The position numbers and the translations under genes were made by a program. Shown piece by piece: positions 24,492 to 32,017 of a DNA stretch of 64,000 nt. Within the stretch, counting starts at the first letter, position 1. Every line of letters begins with the position of its first letter. Under the pieces are notes generated by a model. That model was not told the DNA's origin and did not search any database. It saw only the letters and a program-made list of their open reading frames with translations. The stretch comes from Limnohabitans sp. G3-2 (GTDB taxonomy: Bacteria; Pseudomonadota; Gammaproteobacteria; Burkholderiales; Burkholderiaceae_C): assembly GCF_002778275.1 (NCBI RefSeq), contig NZ_NESG01000006.1, forward strand, positions 62,001 through 126,000, written 5' to 3'.

Positions 24492-25643
24492 ATGGCCACT
24501 GCTAGACTCGTGGCCTTGAAAAATGTCAAAGTAGATCTACCGAGCGACGGGCCCATCGATGTTGTTTATCTGTGGGTGGACGGCAACGACTCGACCTGGC
24601 GGGCCAAGCGGCAAGCCGCCCTGCAGCAACTCCCCAGCGATTCCAGCGCCGCGATGGCCCGCTACAGCAACGTCGAGGGCCGCTTCCGTGACAACCACGA
24701 GTTGCGCTACAGCCTGCGGGCGCTGGAGAAGTTCTTTCCCGAGCACGGCCACGTCTACATCGTCACCGATGCGCAAGCACCCGACTGGCTGCGACCTTCG
24801 GACCGGCTGACCTTGGTGGATCACCGCGACCTGATGCCCGAGGCGTCTTTGCCCACTTTTGATTCAGGCCACATCGAGTCTTGGATTCACCACATTCCCG
24901 GCTTGTCAGAGCGCTATTTCTATTTCAACGACGATGTGTTTTTTGGGGCCCCGGTGCAGCTGAGTGACTGGTTCAGCGACGATGGATTTCATGTCACTTG
25001 GTCGGATGAGCCGTGGGTCACCGACGAAGCCATGCGCGTGGACGCCACCTCGCTCGAAAACGCCTGCCGCTTGTCGATCCAGTGGCTGACAGACAAAGCC
25101 CGCTCGGGCACACCCGCGCTGCGCGAGCAAGACCCGCTGTACCAAAGCACTTTCCGCACATTTGCGCATTCGCCTCGGCCCATGCTCAAGTCGATCTTGC
25201 TGGAATTGGAGGACACGGCGCCCGAGTTGTTTGCCGCCGTGCGCTCGACGGTGTTTCGCAGCTGGGACAAGCCCACCATCGTGTCGGACTTTGTGTTGCG
25301 CTGGGCCTTGGCACATGGTTTGGCCAGCGTTCGGTCTTACCGTCACCGCCATGTCTCGACGGGCGAAGACGACCAAAAAACGCAGTTGCAGTCCTTGCAG
25401 GCCGAATTCGGGGCGCTCGATTTCTTCTGCATCAACGACACCACCGACGATGCACACACCCAAGACCCGAGGCTGCAAAACGTGCTGAGCGTCTTGCAAA
25501 GCATCTTGCCCAAGCCGTCGGCGTTTGAAAACGACCCGCTCACGGATGCTTGTGCCGCTCGGCAAACGCATTGGGCAAAGGCGCCCACACGCGACCATGC
25601 GCTGAACGCAGGCCAAGTGCCTGTCTCGCAAAAAAGGGCGTGA
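24492..25643 (+). CDS. Stealth-family sugar-phosphate transferase
   Basis: 383 residues with all four Stealth conserved regions: CR1 IDVVYLWVDGNDSTW (about 22-36), CR2 RFRDNHELRYSLRALEKFF followed by VYIVTDAQAP, CR3 HIPGLSERYFYFNDDVFFG, and CR4 FFCINDTTDD near 318. Stealth proteins transfer hexose-1-phosphate or similar groups in capsule and exopolysaccharide synthesis, as in GlcNAc-1-phosphotransferases. No other capsule genes are near. It starts 30 bp after umuC; read-through from the SOS promoter is possible but probably incidental. Cytoplasmic, no signal peptide. Confidence 0.9.
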   Translation: MATARLVALKNVKVDLPSDGPIDVVYLWVDGNDSTWRAKRQAALQQLPSDSSAAMARYSNVEGRFRDNHELRYSLRALEKFFPEHGHVYIVTDAQAPDWLRPSDRLTLVDHRDLMPEASLPTFDSGHIESWIHHIPGLSERYFYFNDDVFFGAPVQLSDWFSDDGFHVTWSDEPWVTDEAMRVDATSLENACRLSIQWLTDKARSGTPALREQDPLYQSTFRTFAHSPRPMLKSILLELEDTAPELFAAVRSTVFRSWDKPTIVSDFVLRWALAHGLASVRSYRHRHVSTGEDDQKTQLQSLQAEFGALDFFCINDTTDDAHTQDPRLQNVLSVLQSILPKPSAFENDPLTDACAARQTHWAKAPTRDHALNAGQVPVSQKRA

Positions 25644-25679
25644 AGCTTCGGGGCTGTCGCCCCCGCGTTTCGGGCAGAC

Positions 25680-26024
25680 TCAATTCAAAGCGTCACGTTT
25701 CACGTACGTGGTGCGCACGGGGAAGTCGACCTGGCCACTGTCCAGGGCTGCTGCCCAGTCGGGCGCACTGGCCTGAAGGCCAAGCGCTTGTTGGGCGTCT
25801 TGCTTGCTGCCGTGCTTGGCTGAGCGACCGCGCACGCGCATGCGCCAAACTCTGAACGAACGTGCTTTGAGTTGGTCACGCATCAATGCGATGACCTGAG
25901 CTTCGTTCAAACCGAATTGCAAGGCAATGGCTTCAAAGGGCGTGTCGTCAGACCAGGCCATGCCGATGATGCCGGAGACCTCTTCTTGAGACAGAGGGGG
26001 GAAATCGGTTTTGCTTGTTGGCAT
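25680..26024 (-). CDS. TIGR03643/DUF2805 family protein
   Basis: 114 residues. The N-terminal block (LSQEEVSGIIGMAWSDDTPF, then EAIALQFGLNEAQVI) followed by RSFRVWRMRVRGRSAKH is the hallmark of the TIGR03643 family. The arrangement looks like a helix-turn-helix with a basic stretch, so nucleic-acid binding is plausible, but no function is established. Convergent with the Stealth gene; lies downstream of the LysR gene on the same strand. Confidence 0.85.
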   Translation of the reverse strand: MPTSKTDFPPLSQEEVSGIIGMAWSDDTPFEAIALQFGLNEAQVIALMRDQLKARSFRVWRMRVRGRSAKHGSKQDAQQALGLQASAPDWAAALDSGQVDFPVRTTYVKRDALN

Positions 26025-26085
26025 GGTGACACTTTAATGGCGGGTTGAACGGCGCGTTGGCAACGACGCGTGCGTGTCGGCTTGT

Positions 26086-27006
26086 TCAAGGCAACACAGA
26101 CGTAGTTTCTTGTCTGAGCATGCGCAATATTTCTTGTGCGGCTGGAGAAAGGCTTCGGTTGCGTCTTGTGACCACGCCAAGGGGCCGCTGAATATCCGGC
26201 CCCTTGAGGCGGCGCGTGGCCACGCCACCTTGCTGGACAAAGGCTGCTGCCAACTCAGGCAGTGCGGCCACCCCTAACCCAGCTTTGACCATGGCGTGGA
26301 TCGTGGCGATGTGCTCTACCTCATAGCGCGGCTGAAAAGCCATGCCATGCGTCATGAAGGCGGTGTTCGCGTATTGCCGCACGCTGGCCGGCAGCGGCAT
26401 GGAGATGTGGGTCAATTCGGCCACGGCCAACCAGCTCAGGGGACTTTGGGTTTTGGCCAGAGGGTGTCCCAAGGGCATGAGCAGCACAAAGCCATCGGCC
26501 GACAAGGGGGTGTAGTCCAGGTCTGCGTAATCGGGGTTGGCGGCCGTCAAGGCCAAGTCCACCGTACCGGACCGCACCAGGTCAAATGCAGGCCCTGACA
26601 AGGTGTCGTGCAGTTGCAAGGCAATGTGCGGGTATTGGGCTGCAAAGCGCGCCATGACGCGTGGCACGACAGTCGCAGCCAGTGATGGCAAGGCGGCGAT
26701 GGACACTTTGCCCGACTGCACTTGCGTGATCTGCTGCACCCGCTGAACGGCCTCAAGCGTTTGGGCGCTGAGCAGTTTGGCTTGCTCGACAAACACCTGA
26801 CCTGCCACGGTCAGGTGCACGCTGCGGGTGGTACGGTCAAACAAACGTGTAGCCAGAGCTTCTTCTAGCCGGGCAATCACGCCGGACACGGCAGATTGCG
26901 ACAAATGTGCCTGGGTGGCGGTGCGGCGAAAACTGCCGTTTTCGGCCAGCAGCAGAAAAATGTCCAGGTCGCGGGGCGTCCAGTTGAGTTGTGCATTGAT
27001 TGGCAT
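26086..27006 (-). CDS. LysR-family transcriptional regulator
   Basis: 306 residues. Winged helix-turn-helix at about 10-70 (NGSFRRTATQAHLSQSAVSG), linker helix, then a type II periplasmic-binding-like effector domain (GKVSIAALPSLAATVVPRVM, VKAGLGVAALPELAAAF). It is divergent from the dehydrogenase/BKACE/Bug operon across 88 bp, the standard layout for a LysR activator controlling its neighbour, probably with an intermediate of that pathway as inducer. The intergenic region is AT-richer than average (TTTATAGAAAAAAAC) and should hold both promoters. Confidence 0.93.
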   Translation of the reverse strand: MPINAQLNWTPRDLDIFLLLAENGSFRRTATQAHLSQSAVSGVIARLEEALATRLFDRTTRSVHLTVAGQVFVEQAKLLSAQTLEAVQRVQQITQVQSGKVSIAALPSLAATVVPRVMARFAAQYPHIALQLHDTLSGPAFDLVRSGTVDLALTAANPDYADLDYTPLSADGFVLLMPLGHPLAKTQSPLSWLAVAELTHISMPLPASVRQYANTAFMTHGMAFQPRYEVEHIATIHAMVKAGLGVAALPELAAAFVQQGGVATRRLKGPDIQRPLGVVTRRNRSLSPAAQEILRMLRQETTSVLP

Positions 27007-27094
27007 AACGAATCAGTTTATAGAAAAAAACGGCTAGACGAACCAATGCAGTGTTCCTAGACTTCGAGAATTCTCTTGGATACCCGTTCAACGC

Positions 27095-28051
27095 ATGATC
27101 TCTTCCCATCCTTCTCAGTCGCGCACCGTGGTGGTCGGTGGAGGCACCATGGGCATGGACGTGGCCATCGTGCTGGCCCGTGGTGGCAGTCAGGTCATCG
27201 TTGTGGAGCCCGATGCGGCCAAGCGCCAAGCCTTGACCGCCCATGTGCGTCTCAACCTGGAGCCCCTGGGGATGGCGCACCGCACGGATCGCGTGCAGGC
27301 CGTGTCCGACTTGGCCGACATCACCTGGCCAGGGGTGTCTTTGCTGATTGAATGCATTCCCGAAAGATTGCCCATCAAGCAAGCCCTTTTTTTGAAGCTG
27401 TCGCAACTGGCTGCGCCAGAGACGCTTTTGTGCAGCAACAGCTCCAGTTTTCCGATCAGTGCCATCGCAGAGGGTTTGCAGACCGCCGAGCGCATGCTGG
27501 GTTTGCACTTTTTCATGCCTGCGCACTTGGTGCCGCTGGTAGAAGTGGTGCTTGGCCCCGCGTCAAATGTGCAAGAAGCTGAGCAACTGTGCGATTTCAT
27601 GCGTGGCTGCGGCAGTGTGCCGGTGTTGGTGCGCAAGGACAAGCCAGGCTTTTTGGCCAACAGGATGCAGCACGCCTTGGCGCGTGAGGCCTTCGCACTG
27701 ATCGATGAAGGTGTGGCCTCGCCGGAAGATGTGGATGCGGCCGTTCGATTTGGTTTTGGTTTTCGTTTTCTCGCGGCAGGCCCGGTCATGCAGCGTGACC
27801 ATGCGGGCTTAGAGGTGCACACCGCTGCAGCCGCCAGCATGTACCCCAGTTTGGCGGTGAATACGGAACCTGCCCGCGTGTTGCAAGAGCGTGTCGCCAG
27901 AGGTGATTTGGGGATGAAGACCGGGCAGGGCTTTTTCAACTGGACGCCCGAGACCCAAAAGGCTGAGCGCGAACGTTACGACCGCTTGTTACGCCAAGGG
28001 CTGAATTTGCTGGCGGCTGAGTTGCCGCCTCTTGACGCCCAAGATGGATGA
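27095..28051 (+). CDS. 3-hydroxyacyl-CoA dehydrogenase-family NAD-dependent dehydrogenase
   Basis: 318 residues. Rossmann motif VVVGGGTMGMDVA at about 12-24, catalytic serine/asparagine region LLCSNSSSFPIS and catalytic histidine in LGLHFFMPAHLVPL, followed by the C-terminal helical dimer domain (KPGFLANRMQHALAREAFAL). L-carnitine dehydrogenase and related 3-hydroxy acid dehydrogenases share this fold and often pair with a BKACE protein, as here (30 bp downstream). It probably oxidises a 3-hydroxy acid to the beta-keto acid that the BKACE then cleaves. Confidence 0.87.
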   Translation: MISSHPSQSRTVVVGGGTMGMDVAIVLARGGSQVIVVEPDAAKRQALTAHVRLNLEPLGMAHRTDRVQAVSDLADITWPGVSLLIECIPERLPIKQALFLKLSQLAAPETLLCSNSSSFPISAIAEGLQTAERMLGLHFFMPAHLVPLVEVVLGPASNVQEAEQLCDFMRGCGSVPVLVRKDKPGFLANRMQHALAREAFALIDEGVASPEDVDAAVRFGFGFRFLAAGPVMQRDHAGLEVHTAAAASMYPSLAVNTEPARVLQERVARGDLGMKTGQGFFNWTPETQKAERERYDRLLRQGLNLLAAELPPLDAQDG

Positions 28052-28081
28052 CCACGAAGAACCAATGAGCAAGGCATAGAC

Positions 28082-28909
28082 ATGGCTGTTTTTTCACACC
28101 CTATTTTGATCACTGTGGCGCCCAACGGCGCCTACAAGCAACGGCCCGATCACTCAGCCTTGCCCATCACGACGGCTGAATTGGGGGAAACCGCCAAGTT
28201 GTGCCTCGATGCTGGCGCTGCCATGATCCACATGCACATACGGGATGCACAAGGTCGCCACAGTCTTGACGTGCAGGGCTATCGCGACGCGCAGCAGGCG
28301 GTCAAGGCTGCGGTGGGCGATGAAATGATCGTCCAAGTCACCAGCGAAGCGGCCCGCGTTTACAAAGCGCCAGAACAAATCGCGATGGTGACTGCGCTCA
28401 AACCTGAAGCCGTTTCCGTCGGCCTGCGGGAGGTCGACCAAGCTGAAATCGGTGAAGCAGGACTCGCCCAATTTTTTGGCTGGCTGGCCAAAGAGCGCGT
28501 GATGACCCAGGTCATCGTGTACGACGTGGCCGATCTCCAGCGCTGGCAAGCCCTGCAGGCACAAGGTGTGATTCCCGATGCGCCTTGGTCGCTGTTGTTC
28601 GTGTTGGGCCGTTATTCGGTGGGCCAGACTTCAGAGGCCAAAGACCTGTTGCCGTTTGTCATGGCTCACACAGGCAAAGAGCCATGGTCCATGTGTGCCT
28701 TTGGTGCAGGTGAACATGCTTGCGCCACCACGGCCGCTGCCTTAGGCGGACATGTGCGCGTGGGCTTTGAAAATAACCTCTTGCTCAAAAACGGGCAGAT
28801 CGCTCCGGACAACGCCGCCTTGGTGCGCCAAGTGGCCGACTCGGCCAGCGTGCTGGGACGCAGCATCTACACGGCCCATCAGGCACGTGAAGCCTTTTGG
28901 GCCGCCTAA
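28082..28909 (+). CDS. Beta-keto acid cleavage enzyme (BKACE, DUF849)
   Basis: 275 residues. BKACE enzymes condense a beta-keto acid with acetyl-CoA to give a CoA ester and acetoacetate, using a zinc held by histidines on a TIM barrel; H50 and H52 in MIHMHIRDAQGRH fit, with LITVAPNGA at the start and RVGFENNLLLKNG near the end as family markers. The best-known member cleaves 3-keto-5-aminohexanoate; others act on dehydrocarnitine or beta-ketoadipate-like acids. The preceding dehydrogenase probably supplies the keto acid. Substrate unknown. Confidence 0.9.
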   Translation: MAVFSHPILITVAPNGAYKQRPDHSALPITTAELGETAKLCLDAGAAMIHMHIRDAQGRHSLDVQGYRDAQQAVKAAVGDEMIVQVTSEAARVYKAPEQIAMVTALKPEAVSVGLREVDQAEIGEAGLAQFFGWLAKERVMTQVIVYDVADLQRWQALQAQGVIPDAPWSLLFVLGRYSVGQTSEAKDLLPFVMAHTGKEPWSMCAFGAGEHACATTAAALGGHVRVGFENNLLLKNGQIAPDNAALVRQVADSASVLGRSIYTAHQAREAFWAA

Positions 28910-28937
28910 TCCTTTCCATTTCCTCAGGAGACACAAC

Positions 28938-29918
28938 ATGAGACGCATCACTTTCGTTGCAACATTGACCACCGCCTTGCTTGCAGCCACGGCTTTGCCC
29001 GCGCTGGCACAGGACAACTATCCCAGCAAAAGCATCCGTTTTGTCGTGCCCTACCCCCCAGGTGGCCCCACAGACTTGATGGCCCGGATGCTGCAAAGCG
29101 AATTGACCACGCGTTTGGGCGTCACGGTGATCGTGGACAACAAAGGCGGTGCGGGTGGCAATCTCGGAAGTGCCGAAGTGGCCAAGCAATCACCCGCCGA
29201 TGGTTACACCTTGCTGTTGGCTGCCAGCGGCCCTATGGCGGTCAACCCCACACTCTTTCGCAGTATGCCGTTTGTGCCCATGACCGATCTGACCCCCGTG
29301 ATCCAGATTTCGGCTTTCCCGCTGGTGCTGGAAGTGCACCCGAGCGTGCCGGTCAACAACGTCAAGGAGTTGATCGCTCTGGCACAAAAGCCAGACAGCA
29401 AACTCTCGTTTGCTTCTGCTGGAAACGGCACGCCTCAGCACTTGGCCGGTGAGATATTCAACACGCAGATGAACACCAACATCTCGCACATCCCTTACCG
29501 CGGCGCAGGCCCTGCGCTCAACGACTTGATCGGTGGGCAGGTTCAGGTGATGTTTGACATTCTGGGCAGCTCATTGCCCCATATTCAGGGCGGTAAGCTC
29601 AAACCGTTGGCCGTGACATCGGCCAAGCGCCACCCTTCGCTGCCGAATGTGCCGACCATGATCGAGGCCGGAGTTCCCGGTTACGAGCTGACCGGCTGGC
29701 ACGGTATTGCCGTGCGTGCAGGGACACCTGCGGCCGTCGTGCAAAAACTCAACACCACCCTGAATGCGATCTTCAATGATTCAGAATTCAAGAAAAAGTG
29801 GGAAGCCATTGGCACCCCAGTGATCGGCGGTACTTCCGCTCAGTTTGGGGAGCTGATCCGAAAAGAAACGATCCGTTTGGGCCAAGTGGTCAAGAGCGCG
29901 GGCGTGACGGTGGATTGA
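28938..29918 (+). CDS. Bug/TctC-family solute-binding protein (third copy)
   Basis: 326 residues with a clear signal peptide ending TALPALAQ (about 25). IRFVVPYPPGGPTDLMAR is the textbook Bug ligand loop and GGAGGNLGSAEVAKQSPADG the next. Its C-terminus lacks the ISGAKA tail of the other two copies, so it belongs to a different branch. It is 28 bp after the BKACE gene with AGGAG before the ATG, and is presumably the periplasmic receptor for the substrate of this pathway. No TctAB genes nearby. Confidence 0.94.
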   Translation: MRRITFVATLTTALLAATALPALAQDNYPSKSIRFVVPYPPGGPTDLMARMLQSELTTRLGVTVIVDNKGGAGGNLGSAEVAKQSPADGYTLLLAASGPMAVNPTLFRSMPFVPMTDLTPVIQISAFPLVLEVHPSVPVNNVKELIALAQKPDSKLSFASAGNGTPQHLAGEIFNTQMNTNISHIPYRGAGPALNDLIGGQVQVMFDILGSSLPHIQGGKLKPLAVTSAKRHPSLPNVPTMIEAGVPGYELTGWHGIAVRAGTPAAVVQKLNTTLNAIFNDSEFKKKWEAIGTPVIGGTSAQFGELIRKETIRLGQVVKSAGVTVD

Positions 29919-29963
29919 TGGCTGTGTGACGCACACCCGGTCGTGAAACCGGGTGCCGCCATC
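29917..29963. terminator. Nested stem-loop joining two converging stop codons
   Basis: Outer arms GATGGC (29917-29922) and GCCATC (29958-29963); inner arms CACCCGG (29934-29940) and CCGGGTG (29949-29955). The outer arms contain parts of the stop codons of the Bug and cupin genes. No T-run, but the convergent position favours a shared transcription end. Confidence 0.5.
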
Positions 29964-30489
29964 AAACACCCCCTTGTGGGTGTGTGGGGTCGATCCAGAG
30001 CACGGTTTCTGGTTTTTCTGCGGGCTCAATGTCCATGTTGACGGCAACGGCCTGGCCATCGCTTCGGCACAAGACGCACTCCAAGGTCTCGTCTGCGCTG
30101 GCATTGATTTCCTGGTGCGGCACGTACGGCGGCACATAAATGAAATCACCTGGGCCGGCTTCAGCTGTGAATTCCAGCGCATTGCCCCAGCGCATGCGGG
30201 CACGGCCCTTGACCACATAGATGACGCTCTCCAAGGGCCCGTGGTGGTGTGCGCCTGTTTTGGCGTTGGGGTGGATGTGCACGGTGCCTGCCCAAAGTTT
30301 CTGGGCGCCCACCCGCGCAAAATTGATGGCGGCCTTGCGGTCCATGCCGGGTGTCGAGGGCACATTGCCATCCAGCTGGTCCCCTGGCACCACGCGCACA
30401 CCATCGTGTTTCCAGTCGGTCGGCGGGTGATCGTGGGCTGTGGGCCCGTTGTGGTCGTGGTCGTGGTGGTCGTTGTGGGTCTGCGGCAT
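29962..30489 (-). CDS. Cupin-domain protein with a histidine-rich N-terminus
   Basis: 175 residues. The first 22 residues are rich in histidine and aspartate (HNDHHDHDHN), a likely metal-binding tail. The cupin barrel follows: HIHPNAKTGAHHHGPLES (motif 1, metal ligands) and PGDFIYVPPYVPHQ (motif 2). It could be a small dioxygenase, isomerase or sensor; the family has no firm reaction. Start 30489 is supported by AGGA 8 bp upstream; the frame stays open further upstream but without family content. Single gene, convergent with the Bug gene. Confidence 0.85.
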   Translation of the reverse strand: MPQTHNDHHDHDHNGPTAHDHPPTDWKHDGVRVVPGDQLDGNVPSTPGMDRKAAINFARVGAQKLWAGTVHIHPNAKTGAHHHGPLESVIYVVKGRARMRWGNALEFTAEAGPGDFIYVPPYVPHQEINASADETLECVLCRSDGQAVAVNMDIEPAEKPETVLWIDPTHPQGGV

Positions 30490-30651
30490 GGCGGGTGTCC
30501 TGACTGAAACAGAGATTTTCACTTTAGCATGGGGGCATGCCAGATATTGTTCAGCGCCTGCGCTGGGCTCAACTAAACTCTGACCACTGGCTTCGAAACG
30601 CAGAATTTCTTTTCGAGACACGGCGCTGGTTTTTTCTACTTCTGAATCCCC

Positions 30652-31239
30652 ATGAAATTCAAAATGTCCGAAAAGTCGCTGTTTGCGACTTTGTTACGCG
30701 CCCCGTGGTGGGTGAGCTTTTTGGTGATGTTGGCTGTGGCCTTGGTGGCTGGGGCTTTGCTGCCTGAGGCCTACAAAACAGCGGGCATGCTGGGCGCCTT
30801 TCCCTTTTTTGTGATCGGTGTCATGGCGGCTTGGCGACAAAGAAACGCCATCTCCCCCAACCGTATCCAGGAGTTGCTTGAGCAGGCACGGGGCATGGGC
30901 TGGCGAGATTTTTCGGTGTTGGTGGAAGAAGCTCTGCGACAGCAGGGTTTTGTCGTTTCCCGTTTGAACGAGGGCCCTGCCGATTTCCAAATTGAAAAAA
31001 ATGGCCGCGTCACCCTGGTCAGTGCCAAGCGCTGGAAAGCGGCCACGGTGGGCGCCGAGCATTTGCGTGAACTGCTGGCGGTGCGTGAAAGCCGCGATGC
31101 TTTTTCGTGCACCTGCATGAGTTTGGGCGTCTTCAGCCAAGCCGCCATTGATTTGGCCAACGACAGCCCCATGCAGTTGCTGGGGGCGGCCAACATCGCG
31201 CAACTCATGCACGATGGGGCCCGTGCCCTCCAAGCCTGA
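30652..31239 (+). CDS. Membrane-anchored Mrr-like restriction-endonuclease-fold protein
   Basis: 195 residues. Two hydrophobic segments (about 19-37 and 44-60) anchor the N-terminus; the rest faces the cytoplasm. After FSVLVEEALRQQGFVV comes a PD-(D/E)xK core: D111 in ADFQIEKNG and S124-A-K126 in LVSAKRWK. In typical Mrr proteins the second motif is QxK or ExK, so the serine is unusual and cleavage activity is doubtful. Similar membrane Mrr-type proteins are common in proteobacteria with unknown function. Precedes the glutaredoxin-like gene by 48 bp on the same strand. Confidence 0.8.
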   Translation: MKFKMSEKSLFATLLRAPWWVSFLVMLAVALVAGALLPEAYKTAGMLGAFPFFVIGVMAAWRQRNAISPNRIQELLEQARGMGWRDFSVLVEEALRQQGFVVSRLNEGPADFQIEKNGRVTLVSAKRWKAATVGAEHLRELLAVRESRDAFSCTCMSLGVFSQAAIDLANDSPMQLLGAANIAQLMHDGARALQA

Positions 31240-31287
31240 AAACGGGCACATTTTTCCAGCCATTTTTTCGGCGCTCCAAGGACCTCC

Positions 31288-31656
31288 ATGACCCGACCTC
31301 TTCTGGCCGAATCGGCCATCCATCCGGCCATCCGCCAACGCATTGCCGAGCACCACTTGCCCGTGATCCAACAAGTGCAAAACGCCACCGTCCAGCATGC
31401 GGTGGTGGTGGTCGGCTTGTCCGGTAACCCGTTTGTAGGCAAAGCCCGCAAAGCGCTGGACGCTGCGGGCGTGGCGCACGCATACATCGAACTGGGCAGC
31501 TATTTCTCGCAATGGCGCTTGCGCAATGCCCTGAAGATGTGGACCGGCTGGCCCACCTTTCCCATGGTCTTTGTGCGCGGCACGCTGGTCGGTGGGGCCG
31601 ATGACCTGCGCCGCCTGATCGCCAGCGGCGAACTCAGCACCTTGCTCAAAGCCTGA
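31288..31656 (+). CDS. Glutaredoxin-fold protein lacking the CxxC active site
   Basis: 122 residues. The thioredoxin fold is supported by VVVVGLSGNPFVGKARKALD (strand, active-site loop, helix), the cis-proline segment WPTFPMVFVRG (P92) and GGADDLRRLIASGEL. The loop that is CPYC or CGFS in glutaredoxins reads SGNPFVGK here, with no cysteine anywhere near it, so redox or Fe-S binding by the usual thiol is excluded. The SYFSQWRLRNALKMWTGWPT segment is an insertion resembling a subgroup of monothiol-like glutaredoxins. Probably a non-redox binding protein. AAGGA precedes the ATG. Confidence 0.83.
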   Translation: MTRPLLAESAIHPAIRQRIAEHHLPVIQQVQNATVQHAVVVVGLSGNPFVGKARKALDAAGVAHAYIELGSYFSQWRLRNALKMWTGWPTFPMVFVRGTLVGGADDLRRLIASGELSTLLKA

Positions 31657-31661
31657 GCAAC

Positions 31662-32015
31662 ATGGCCGCACAGGCAAAACCCGAGTTGTGGCGGACCGAG
31701 ACGGCCGATGCGGTGGCCGTGCTGAACATTCCCGGCGCATTGAAGCGGCCTCGCACATTTGACATCGATGTGAGCTTGCTGGTGCGCGTGCCCGAAGACC
31801 CTTCACAAGCTTGGCACGCACTGACACTGGAGATCGACGGCAAGCGGCAGTGGCACCGCCGCATCGCCAGCAGCTGCCCGGGCCAAACCGATGGGCTCGA
31901 TTACCACTGTCGCCTGGTGCTCGAAGCCGGTCCGGCCCTGCGCATCCGTGCCGTGGCCGGCAGCCGGGGGGCGGTGGTGCAGCGCTTGCAGATCGAAGCG
32001 CGAGAAGACCTTTAG
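31662..32015 (+). CDS. Conserved hypothetical protein after the glutaredoxin-like gene
   Basis: 117 residues, 5 bp after the glutaredoxin-like stop, hence co-translated. No signal peptide or membrane segment. It reads as alternating beta strands (FDIDVSLLVRVP, HALTLEIDGKRQWHRRI, LDYHCRLVLEAG, ALRIRAVAGSR), suggesting a small beta-sandwich or carbohydrate-binding-like fold. I do not recognise a family. It ends 2 bp from the stop of the opposing oxidase gene. Confidence 0.72.
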   Translation: MAAQAKPELWRTETADAVAVLNIPGALKRPRTFDIDVSLLVRVPEDPSQAWHALTLEIDGKRQWHRRIASSCPGQTDGLDYHCRLVLEAGPALRIRAVAGSRGAVVQRLQIEAREDL

Positions 32016-32017
32016 CC

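Noticed and set aside
24492-25643. Capsule biosynthesis locus
   Set aside because: The Stealth protein is clear, but no glycosyltransferase, flippase, polymerase or export gene accompanies it.
30652-31239. Type IV restriction system (Mrr defence)
   Set aside because: Only one gene, with membrane anchors and an altered catalytic motif. No methylase or defence genes lie nearby, so anti-phage function is not supported.
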